Shown here: positions 51,991-59,109 of the stretch, in pieces
Layout of the letters: each line of letters begins with the position of its first letter
How positions within the stretch are numbered: position 1 is the stretch's first letter
Assembly (NCBI RefSeq): GCF_017916275.1
Contig: NZ_JAFMST010000001.1
Coordinates: forward strand, 62,001 to 126,000
Origin: Rubellimicrobium arenae
GTDB taxonomy: Bacteria > Pseudomonadota > Alphaproteobacteria > Rhodobacterales > Rhodobacteraceae
DNA length: 64,000 nt
Direction of reading: 5' to 3'
Translations under genes and position numbers: made by a program
The notes under the pieces: generated by a model
The model's database searches: none
What the model was told of the DNA's origin: nothing
The model's input: the letters and a program-made list of their open reading frames with translations, nothing else

Positions 51991-52656
51991 ATGGAAAAAG
52001 GACTGGTGATCGGGGCGTCGGGGGGTGTCGGGGCCGCACTGGCGGAGGCTCTTGAGGCGCAGGGGACCGATGTCGTTCGGCTCTCGAGGTCAAGCCACGG
52101 CCTCGACCTTCGGGACGCCGATTCGATCGAACGAGTCATGGGGCAGGTTCAGGGGCCGTTCGAGGCCGTCCTGATCGCGACCGGCCTCCTGGCCCCGCCG
52201 GGCGAGGGACCCGAAAAGGCGCTGGCCACCATCGATGCGCGCAGCATGGCCGAGGTCATCCAAGTGAACGCCATCGGGCCGTCCCTCCTGTTGCGCCATG
52301 CTCCGCGACTTCTGCCGCGGGGGCGGCGCTCGGTGCTGGGGGTGCTCTCGGCCCGGGTGGGATCGATCGGAGACAACCGGCTGGGCGGCTGGCACAGCTA
52401 CCGCGCCTCGAAGGCGGCGCTGAACCAGATCGTCCGGGGCGCGGCCATCGAGCTGGCGCGGACCCACCGGGAGGCGGTTGTCGCGGCCCTTCACCCCGGA
52501 ACGGTCGCGACCCCCTTCACCTCGGCCTATGAGCCGCCGCGAGGCAAGCTGTCGCCGGACGAGGCGGCGCGGCGGCTGCTGGCCGTGCTGACCCGGTTGA
52601 CCCCGGCCGAGACCGGCCGCTTCTGGGACCACGAGGGGCGGGAGGTGCCCTGGTGA
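51991..52656 (+). CDS. SDR-family NAD(P)-binding oxidoreductase (C-signal-like)
   Basis: This 221-residue short-chain dehydrogenase starts GLVIGASGGVGAALAEAL, has a Ser in GVLSARVGSIGD and the catalytic Tyr-x3-Lys in SYRASKAALNQ, and ends with a T-P-x-x-T-G-R-F-W-D segment (TPAETGRFWDHEGREVPW). That short form and C-terminal signature fit the CsgA/C-signal-like SDRs such as E. coli YciK-like or sniffer-type proteins. The substrate is unknown. It is transcribed away from leuA, with 119 bases between its ATG and the leader-peptide start, and ends 6 bases from the convergent MORN gene. Confidence 0.85.
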   Translation: MEKGLVIGASGGVGAALAEALEAQGTDVVRLSRSSHGLDLRDADSIERVMGQVQGPFEAVLIATGLLAPPGEGPEKALATIDARSMAEVIQVNAIGPSLLLRHAPRLLPRGRRSVLGVLSARVGSIGDNRLGGWHSYRASKAALNQIVRGAAIELARTHREAVVAALHPGTVATPFTSAYEPPRGKLSPDEAARRLLAVLTRLTPAETGRFWDHEGREVPW

Positions 52657-52662
52657 GGGCGC

Positions 52663-54243
52663 TCAGGGTGCGGGGTTCGTGGGGGCAGGGACCGGACTGG
52701 CGGGCGCGTCCGGCGACTCGGCGGGGACCGGGGCCGGCGGGGCCGATCCGTCCGAGGGAACCGTGGTGGCCTGGGCGGGAGCGGCCCCTGCGGGAACATA
52801 GACGCCGTCCTGCCAGCGGCCCTGTTCCACCTGGCCCGAGGCGTAGCGCATGGTGCCCTGGCCCTGGCGGCGGCCGCCCGCGAACTCGCCCTCGTAGACA
52901 TCGCCATTCGCGTAGGTGGCGATCCCGCGTCCGCTGATCGCGCCGTCGGCCCAGTCGCCTTCGTAGCTGAAGCCGTCGCGCATCGTGATCCGTCCATGGC
53001 CGTGGCGCTGGCCGTCCTTGAACCCGCCCGTGTAGACGGTGCCGTCCGCGTAGGTCGCCGTGCCCTCGCCGTTGCGCTGGCCATCGGTCCACTGGCCGTC
53101 GTAGGTGTAGCCGTCCGGGTAGGTCATCTTGCCCTGGCCATGGTTGCGGGCTTGCCGGAACTCGCCTTCGTAGACCATGCCGTTGGCGTAGGTCGCCTTG
53201 CCGCGCCCGTCGATCTGGCCGTCCTTCCATTCGCCTTCGTAGGTCGAGCCGTCGGCGTAGGTGATGCGGCCGGGGACGACCGGGCAATCGGCGCCCCCGG
53301 GCGCAGAGGCGGCGGTGGCCGGCTGGTCCGTCGCGGCGTCGCAGGACGGGGTGGTGTCCGCCAGGTCGTTGCGGAACGGCCCGACATAGACCGAGCCGTC
53401 GGGATAGGTCGCGGTGCCCTGGCCTTCGATCCGGCCCTCGACCCAGGCCCCCTCGTAGCGGTAGCCGTCGGCGCCGGTGAACAGGCCGCGGCCGTGGCGG
53501 AGGTCGCCGTGGAACTCGCCCTCGTAGCGGTCGCCGTTGGCGTAGGTCGCGACGCCCTGGCCTTCGCGCTTGCCGTTCACGAACCCGCCTTCGTAGGTGT
53601 CGCCGTTGGGCTGGGTGAGCTTGCCCCGGCCTTCGATCCGGCCGTCCACCCAGTCGCCCGTGTAGGTGAGCCCGCCGGGCACGGTCAGCGTGCCCTGGCC
53701 CTCGCGGTCGCCGCCGGTGAACTGACCCTCGTAGGCCGAGCCGTCGGGATAGGTGATCCGGCCCTGGCCTTCCTTGACGCCGTTGACCCAGTCGCCCTCG
53801 AAGACCGTTCCGTCGGGCGAGGTCATCTTGCCCTGGCCATGGTGCATCGCGTTCTGGAAGGTGCCTTCGTAGCGGACGCCGTTGGCATAGACGGCGACGC
53901 CCTGGCCGTTGATCTTGCCGTCGTGCCATTCGCCTTCGTAGGTGCCGCCGTCGGCGAAGGCGATCCGGCCCTGGCCCTCGGGCTTGCCGCGGGCGAACTG
54001 GCCTTCGTAGACCGAGCCGTTGGGGAAGGTCGCCCGGCCCTGGCCGCGGATCTCGCCCTCGAACCATTCGCCGGTGTATTCGTAGCCGTTGGGCAGGCGG
54101 TAGGTGCCCTGGCCATGCTGGCGGCCGTTGAGGAACTGGCCCTCGTAGATGCCGCCATCCTCGTACTGCTTGGTCTCGACCGACTGCGCCGCCACGGAGC
54201 TTCCGAGCAACGCCAAGGCCAAAGTGAGTCCGATGCCCCGCAT
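52663..54243 (-). CDS. Exported protein of about nineteen MORN repeats
   Basis: This 526-residue protein starts with a signal peptide (MRGIGLTLALALLGSSVAAQ) and then consists almost wholly of 23-residue MORN repeats with the core Y-E-G-x-[FW]-x-x-G-x-x-x-G-[QR]-G (for example SVYEGQFARGKPEGQGRIAF). Twelve repeats precede, and about seven follow, a non-repeat insert of some 30 residues with two cysteines (PSCDAATDQP to GGADCPVVPG). A Pro/Ala-rich tail ends the protein. MORN repeats form long curved beta-sheets used for membrane or protein contact; here that would be in the periplasm or on the outer surface. The ATG at 54243 opens the signal peptide. Confidence 0.88.
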   Translation of the reverse strand: MRGIGLTLALALLGSSVAAQSVETKQYEDGGIYEGQFLNGRQHGQGTYRLPNGYEYTGEWFEGEIRGQGRATFPNGSVYEGQFARGKPEGQGRIAFADGGTYEGEWHDGKINGQGVAVYANGVRYEGTFQNAMHHGQGKMTSPDGTVFEGDWVNGVKEGQGRITYPDGSAYEGQFTGGDREGQGTLTVPGGLTYTGDWVDGRIEGRGKLTQPNGDTYEGGFVNGKREGQGVATYANGDRYEGEFHGDLRHGRGLFTGADGYRYEGAWVEGRIEGQGTATYPDGSVYVGPFRNDLADTTPSCDAATDQPATAASAPGGADCPVVPGRITYADGSTYEGEWKDGQIDGRGKATYANGMVYEGEFRQARNHGQGKMTYPDGYTYDGQWTDGQRNGEGTATYADGTVYTGGFKDGQRHGHGRITMRDGFSYEGDWADGAISGRGIATYANGDVYEGEFAGGRRQGQGTMRYASGQVEQGRWQDGVYVPAGAAPAQATTVPSDGSAPPAPVPAESPDAPASPVPAPTNPAP

Positions 54244-54674
54244 GGTCGATCCGTGTTTCGCTGTTCCTGCCCGAGGCGGGACACTACCCGCAGCGGACAG
54301 GGGTGACAACAACGGGCCAAACGCATTGCCGCGAGCCGTGGCGGCGAAGCCCGGGCCGTCACGCCGGGTCCGGATCGGACCCGGGTCGCGCCCGGAGAGC
54401 CGCAGGGCCGGCCGCCACGCCGGTCCCCGCGGGGGGCGTGTCCCGACACGCGGCGGCTGGGTCTTTGCGGGGGCGGGACGCCCCCTCCCAGTGGGACGCG
54501 GCACCCGTGCGTCCCCCAAAGAGCATCCCCGGCGGGACCAAAGGGCGGGCGCGGATCCACAAGATGCCTGCGCCGGCCGGACCGGGGTGATGGGCGGCAG
54601 GATGCGGCGGAAAGGTTAACCGGGCCTGAGACCACCGCGCGCCCCACGCAACGGCGGGCGGGCAGCCCCCGCGG
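54244..54674. other. Hairpin-dense intergenic region
   Basis: This 430-base, very GC-rich region between two minus-strand genes contains three perfect inverted repeats: CCGGGTCCG/CGGACCCGG around GAT (54364-54384), GCGTGTC/GACACGC around CC (54436-54451), and GGGGGCG/CGCCCCC around GGA (54469-54485). One may terminate the sugar kinase gene, whose stop is at 54675, and the others may belong to a leader of the MORN gene. No coding frame looks real. Confidence 0.5.
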
Positions 54675-55625
54675 TCAGATCGGGAGGGTGGGGCAGAGGA
54701 GCAGGAGCCGCTCCACGTCCTCGCGGCGGCAGAGGGCCGTGCCTTCGGTCATCACGGCCGCCGAGGCCCCGGCCACCCCCCGCTTCAGAGCCTCTTCCAG
54801 GGGCTCGCCGCGCGCGAGGGCCAAGGTGAAGGAGCCCACGAAGGTGTCGCCCGCCCCCACCTTGCTGCGGACGGGCACGTCCGCCGCCCGCGAGTGGAGC
54901 CGCTGGCTGTCGGTGGCCAGGACCGACCCTTCGGGCCCGCGCGCGACGATGACCAGCCGCGCCACGCCGCGCCGCACGAGGGACTGCGCGAAATCGGCGC
55001 TGTCCTGGAGGTCGAGGAGCCGGCGCCCCGCGAGGTCGTCGGCCTCCTCCTGGTTCATGCGGAGAAAGTCGGGCTGGGCGGGACCCCGGGCGCGGGCCAG
55101 CAGGTGGAGCGCGGGGCCGGAGGTGTCCACGACCACCTCGCAGCCCCTGGCCTGGAGCTTGCCGCAGAGGTCGGGGATCAGGTCCGGCAGCACCCCCGGC
55201 GGCATGGTGCCGGAGATGACCACGAGCCCGCCGGGCTGGGCCGATTCCACGATGGTCTGTTCCGCCGCGATCACGTCGAGGGGACCCCAGGGCGGGCCGG
55301 GGAGCATGAAGCGATACTGCTCGCCCCGCTTCTCGTCGCGGACGGACAGGGAGGAGCGGGTCTCGCCGGGGGCCTTGTGGACGATGAGCTCGATCCCGGC
55401 GGCGCGGAGGAGCTCGGCCAGCGCCTCGCCGTTGCGTCCGGCCAGGGCCACGAGGCAGCGGGAGGTGCCCCCCAGCAGGGCGATGGCGCGGCTGACGTTG
55501 ATGCCCCCGCCGCCCGGGTCGGTGCGCGCCGGGGCGCAGCGGAGCTTGACCCCTGGCATGACGCTGTCCACGGCGGTCGCGAAGTCCAGGGCCGGGTTCA
55601 GGGTGACGGTGAGGATGTCGCGCAT
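54675..55625 (-). CDS. PfkB-family sugar kinase (1-phosphofructokinase/tagatose-6-phosphate kinase-like)
   Basis: This 316-residue kinase has the family start ILTVTLNPALDFATAV, the early glycine motif TDPGGGGINVSRAIALLGG (signature 1) and the catalytic signature 2 SKVGAGDTFVGSFTLALARG, in which the Asp of G-A-G-D is the base. The N-P-A-L-D opening is characteristic of the FruK/LacC/PfkB subgroup acting on phosphorylated sugars such as fructose-1- or fructose-6-phosphate. RMNQEEADDLAG in the middle is also typical. AAAGGGG precedes the ATG. No phosphotransferase genes are near, so a minor 6-phosphofructokinase role is as likely as FruK. Confidence 0.88.
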   Translation of the reverse strand: MRDILTVTLNPALDFATAVDSVMPGVKLRCAPARTDPGGGGINVSRAIALLGGTSRCLVALAGRNGEALAELLRAAGIELIVHKAPGETRSSLSVRDEKRGEQYRFMLPGPPWGPLDVIAAEQTIVESAQPGGLVVISGTMPPGVLPDLIPDLCGKLQARGCEVVVDTSGPALHLLARARGPAQPDFLRMNQEEADDLAGRRLLDLQDSADFAQSLVRRGVARLVIVARGPEGSVLATDSQRLHSRAADVPVRSKVGAGDTFVGSFTLALARGEPLEEALKRGVAGASAAVMTEGTALCRREDVERLLLLCPTLPI

Positions 55626-55678
55626 GGCAAGCCCCTTTGAGGTCGCGCGGACCATGCCGGGCGCGGTCCCGGGATGCA

Positions 55679-55731
55679 ATGGGCGGGGAGGGCGGAGGGC
55701 GGGCCGGCCCCCCGATGGGCGGGGAGGGCGG
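55679..55731. repeat. Direct repeat of a 17-bp G-rich unit, quadruplex-prone
   Basis: ATGGGCGGGGAGGGCGG occurs at 55679-55695 and again at 55715-55731, 36 bases apart, between the MBL-fold and sugar kinase genes. Each copy with its flank gives four runs of at least three G separated by one to four bases, so the plus strand can form an intramolecular G-quadruplex. It lies upstream of the kinase ATG on the non-template strand or in the leader DNA. Confidence 0.7.
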
Positions 55732-55748
55732 GCGCCCCCCGGCCGGGG

Positions 55749-56684
55749 TCACATGAACTGGTAGGTGGCCGGCACCCAGCGGAAGCCGTCGTCCCTGGCT
55801 TCGACGAAGCCCACGCCCGGGGCGGGCATGTGGTAGCCCATCATGGGGATGCGGTCCTGCGCCAGCATCCCGAGGACGCGGCGGCGGGTTTCGGCGGCCA
55901 TGGGCTTGTCCATGTCGTAGGCCACCTCCCAGTCGGGATGCTGCATCGACCAGACGTAGTGGTTCACGATGTCGCCGGTCATCAGGAGCCGCCGGTCGCC
56001 GCTGGACAGCATGAAGGCCATGTGGCCGGGCGTGTGACCGAAGGTTTCCATGGCGGTGATGCCGGGCGCGACCTCGTCGCCCTCGGCGACGAAGGTCATG
56101 CGGTCCTCGAAGGGGCGCACCTTGGATTCGAACATCTCGTCGTTCATGGCGGCCCAGGCGTCGAACTCCTGCCGGCCCGCGACATAGGCGGCCTCGGGGA
56201 AGGTCGGGGCGCCGGAGTCGTCCGTCAGCCCGCCGATATGGTCGGGGTGCATGTGGGTGAGCACGACATGGGTGACGTCGGCGGGGGCGAGGCCCGCCTC
56301 CTCCATGGCCGCGAGGAGGCCGCCCGCCATCATCCCGCTGTCGAACAGGATGCGGTTGTCCCCGGCCGTGACCAGCGTCGGCTGCATGAAGCCCACGGTG
56401 CGGTCGGCGGGGATGAAGTTCTCCTGGCTGGCCTGCTCGAAGGTGGCGTCGTCGACGTTGAGGCCGAAGATCTCGTGCGGGTTGTCCTGCTGGCCCGCCC
56501 CGGCCAGGAGGACGGTCATCTGCAGGTCGCCCAGGTTGAACACGCGGTGCAGGGGGAAGGGCACGGCGGCGGAGGCCCCGTGATCGTCCTGCGCGGCGGC
56601 GGGCGTGGCCCGCAGCGCAAGGTAGGGCGTGGCGAGCGGCAGCGCCGCCCCGGCGATCATCAGCCGGCGTCGTGACAGCTTCAT
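55749..56684 (-). CDS. Tat-exported MBL-fold metallo-hydrolase
   Basis: This 311-residue protein begins with a twin-arginine signal (SRRRLMIAGAALPLATP) and an A-x-A-type cleavage near residue 31. The metallo-beta-lactamase fold motif H-x-H-x-D-H is at residues 144-149 (LTHMHPDHIGG), with the upstream ILFDSGMM strand, later GHTPGHMAFML and LLMTGDIVNHYVW supplying other ligands. Two metal ions and a periplasmic location are expected. The family includes lactonases and beta-lactamase-like enzymes; the substrate is not evident. The DHGA insertion after the signal is unremarkable. Confidence 0.88.
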   Translation of the reverse strand: MKLSRRRLMIAGAALPLATPYLALRATPAAAQDDHGASAAVPFPLHRVFNLGDLQMTVLLAGAGQQDNPHEIFGLNVDDATFEQASQENFIPADRTVGFMQPTLVTAGDNRILFDSGMMAGGLLAAMEEAGLAPADVTHVVLTHMHPDHIGGLTDDSGAPTFPEAAYVAGRQEFDAWAAMNDEMFESKVRPFEDRMTFVAEGDEVAPGITAMETFGHTPGHMAFMLSSGDRRLLMTGDIVNHYVWSMQHPDWEVAYDMDKPMAAETRRRVLGMLAQDRIPMMGYHMPAPGVGFVEARDDGFRWVPATYQFM

Positions 56685-56805
56685 GGTGGAGCCTCCCTGG
56701 CGTCGTGGATGGCCGGGAGCCTAGGGCGCGCCAAGCCGCAGGCCAGCGGGGGCGGCGCGCAGGGGTCTGTTCACCCCCGCACGGCGCGCGGCGGGGCCGG
56801 GGACC

Positions 56806-57198
56806 TCAGTGCCACCACTGGTCGATGGCGGCGATGTCGTCGTCGGACCAGCCGAAGTGGTGGGCGAATTCGTGGATCGTGACATGGTGCACGAGGTCGG
56901 CGATCGTGACGTTCCCCCGCTCGGCCCATTCGTCGAGGATCGGGCGGCGGAACAGCCAGACCGTGTCGGGACCGTTGGGCTGGTCCCAGTTCGATTTCTC
57001 GGTCATGGGGATGCCGTCATAAAGCCCGGTGAGGTCAAAGGGGTCCATCTCCATCTCGGCCAGCATCTCGTCCGAGGCGAAGTCGGTGACGCGGATGACC
57101 ACCGCCTGCGCGGCCTCGCGGAAGGCGGGCGGGAGATTCGCGACGGTGTCGCGGGCGAGCTCCTCGATCTCGTCAAGGCTGGGTGCGATATGGTCCAT
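56806..57198 (-). CDS. Small metallopeptidase-family protein (zincin-like)
   Basis: This 130-residue soluble protein has the zinc motif H-E-x-x-H at residues 109-113 (VTIHEFAHHFGWSDDD) and the family pattern LTGLYDGIPMTEKSN with WLFRRPILDEWA in the middle. It belongs to the short DUF1025/possible zinc metallopeptidase group. The proteolytic target is unknown. It is divergent from gltX, with 66 bases between the starts. The full H-E-x-x-H and a third acidic ligand region are present, so activity is plausible. Confidence 0.82.
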   Translation of the reverse strand: MDHIAPSLDEIEELARDTVANLPPAFREAAQAVVIRVTDFASDEMLAEMEMDPFDLTGLYDGIPMTEKSNWDQPNGPDTVWLFRRPILDEWAERGNVTIADLVHHVTIHEFAHHFGWSDDDIAAIDQWWH

Positions 57199-57264
57199 GG
57201 CGCTTCATATGGACAAAGCAGGGCGTCTGTGGAAGGGCTCGGCCACCTTCGAAGGACCGTGCCC

Positions 57265-58590
57265 ATGACCGTCACCCGCTTCGCCCCATCCCCCACCGGC
57301 TGGATCCATATCGGGAACCTGCGCGCCGCGCTGTTCAACTACGCCATCGCGCGACAGAACGGCGGGACCTTCATCCTGCGCCTCGACGACACCGACCCGG
57401 TTCGATCCAAGGAGGAGTACGTGCAGGGCCTCAAGGAGGACCTGGTCTGGCTGGGCCTGACCTGGGACCGGGAGGAGCGGCAGTCGCTGCGGACGGACCG
57501 CTACGAGGCCGCCAAGCAGCGCATGATCGCGGCGGGCCGGGTCTACGAGTGCTTCGAGACGGCGACCGAGCTGGACCTCAAGCGGAAGAAGCAGCTCTCG
57601 ATGGGCAAGCCGCCGGTCTATGACCGGGCGGCGCTGAAGCTGTCGGACGAGGAAAAGGCCCGGCTGCGCACGGAGCGTCCGTCGCATTGGCGGTTCCTTC
57701 TCGATCCCGGCCGGATCGAGTGGGAGGACGGCATCCTCGGCCCGATCAGCATCGATGCGGACAGCGTGTCGGACCCCGTGATCCAGAAGGAGGACGGGCA
57801 GTGGCTTTACACCTTCGCGTCCTCGGTCGACGACGCGGAGATGGAGGTCACCGATATCGTGCGCGGCGCCGACCACGTCACCAACACCGCGACGCAGATC
57901 CAGATCATCCGCGCGCTGGGCGCCGAGCCGCCGCGCTTTGCCCACCATTCGCTGCTGACCGGCCCGCAGGGCGAGGGGCTGTCCAAGCGGCTGGGCACGC
58001 TGTCGCTGCGGGACCTGCGGGCGCAGGGGCTCGAACCCATGGCGGTGCTGTCGCTGATGGCGCGGCTCGGGTCGTCGGACCCCGTGGAACTGCGAGGGAG
58101 CGTGCAGGAGGTCGTGGACGGCTTCCGGCTGGACAGCTTCGGCGCGGCGCCCACCAAGTTCGACGCCGAGGATCTTTGGCCGCTGACGCAGCGCGTGCTG
58201 TCCGCCAAGCCGCTGGACGCGATCGCGCCAGCGCTGGCCCGGGCGGGCGTGCCGGAGCATCTGCAGGCGGCCTTCTGGACGGTCCTCCACGAGAACGTCG
58301 CCCGGGAAAGCGAGATCGCCGAATGGTGGCGCGTGCTGTCGCAGGGCGGCGTGGGCGTGGCCGCCGAGGAGGACCGCGAGTTCGTCGGTCAGGCGCTGGC
58401 CGCCCTGGGCGAGCCGCCCTACGGCGAGGGGACCTGGGGCGAATGGACCAACGGGCTCAAGGCCAGCACGGGGCGCAAGGGCAAGGGCCTGTTCCAGCCG
58501 CTGCGGCGCCTCGTGACCGGGCGCGACGCCGGGCCGGACATGGGGGCTCTGCTGCCGCTCCTGCAGGTCAAGCCGTCGCTGGCCGGCTGA
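57265..58590 (+). CDS. gltX: Glutamyl-tRNA synthetase
   Basis: This 441-residue class I synthetase charges tRNA-Glu. The HIGH motif is RFAPSPTGWIHIGNLRAAL (residues 5-23) and the KMSKS equivalent is EGLSKRLG (around residues 238-244). It has FILRLDDTDPVRSKEEYV and an all-helical C-terminal anticodon region ending in LFQPLRRLVTGRDAGPDMG. The length is at the short end (usual 460-480). Alphaproteobacteria often carry two gltX genes, one of which may charge tRNA-Gln; with one tRNA-Gln in this window that is worth noting. AAGGA lies upstream of the ATG, and long readings in front are antisense to the metallopeptidase. Confidence 0.95.
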   Translation: MTVTRFAPSPTGWIHIGNLRAALFNYAIARQNGGTFILRLDDTDPVRSKEEYVQGLKEDLVWLGLTWDREERQSLRTDRYEAAKQRMIAAGRVYECFETATELDLKRKKQLSMGKPPVYDRAALKLSDEEKARLRTERPSHWRFLLDPGRIEWEDGILGPISIDADSVSDPVIQKEDGQWLYTFASSVDDAEMEVTDIVRGADHVTNTATQIQIIRALGAEPPRFAHHSLLTGPQGEGLSKRLGTLSLRDLRAQGLEPMAVLSLMARLGSSDPVELRGSVQEVVDGFRLDSFGAAPTKFDAEDLWPLTQRVLSAKPLDAIAPALARAGVPEHLQAAFWTVLHENVARESEIAEWWRVLSQGGVGVAAEEDREFVGQALAALGEPPYGEGTWGEWTNGLKASTGRKGKGLFQPLRRLVTGRDAGPDMGALLPLLQVKPSLAG

Positions 58591-58636
58591 GGGCCCGCGA
58601 TCCCGCCCGGACCCCGGCCTGCGGGTTCGAGCGCGG

Positions 58637-59011
58637 CTACGCGCCCTTGTCCATCTCGTGCATGGACCAAAGGTAGCCCACGAAGGCCCCCTTCACGAGC
58701 CGGAGCACGACCAGCGTCAGGATGGTGATCGAGACCGTCAGGATCAGGGCCAGAACCAGCGGGTCGGGGCGCAGGATGACGAAGCTCCATCCCAGGATCG
58801 GCACCAGCAGGAGCCCGACGATGCTGATGGTGAAGAAGGCCGGACCGTCCGCCGCGCGATAGCGGCCCAGTTCCTCGCCGCATTCGGGGCAGGTGGGCGA
58901 GATCCTCAGGTAGCCGGCGAAGAGCCGTCCCTGCCCGCAATTGGGGCACCGGCCGATGAGGCCGCGCCGCATCGCCCGTCCGCTGTCCCGGTCCGTGCTG
59001 GCGGAAGGCAT
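58637..59011 (-). CDS. DUF983 membrane protein with zinc-ribbon N terminus
   Basis: This 124-residue protein has two C-x-x-C pairs (RCPNCGQGRLF and TCPECGEELGRY) followed by two hydrophobic segments (FFTISIVGLLLVPILGW and LALILTVSITILTLVVLRL). This is the DUF983 layout. The metal-binding ribbon should face the cytoplasm. The function is unknown to me; links to cytochrome oxidase assembly have been proposed for neighbours of the family. It is convergent with gltX and 46 bases from it. Confidence 0.88.
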   Translation of the reverse strand: MPSASTDRDSGRAMRRGLIGRCPNCGQGRLFAGYLRISPTCPECGEELGRYRAADGPAFFTISIVGLLLVPILGWSFVILRPDPLVLALILTVSITILTLVVLRLVKGAFVGYLWSMHEMDKGA

Positions 59012-59109
59012 GGTCCGTCCCCGCGCTGGTTGCCCGCCCCCAACGCCCTGGGGGCGCCGACGTTCCGTGGGGGTCCGGGTCCGGGACCGGGTCCGAGTCT
59101 AGGCCCGTT

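Noticed and set aside
52996-54306. A 436-residue plus-strand repetitive frame opposite the MORN gene
   Set aside because: Its repeats are only the complement of the MORN codons; the minus strand has a signal peptide and canonical MORN residues.
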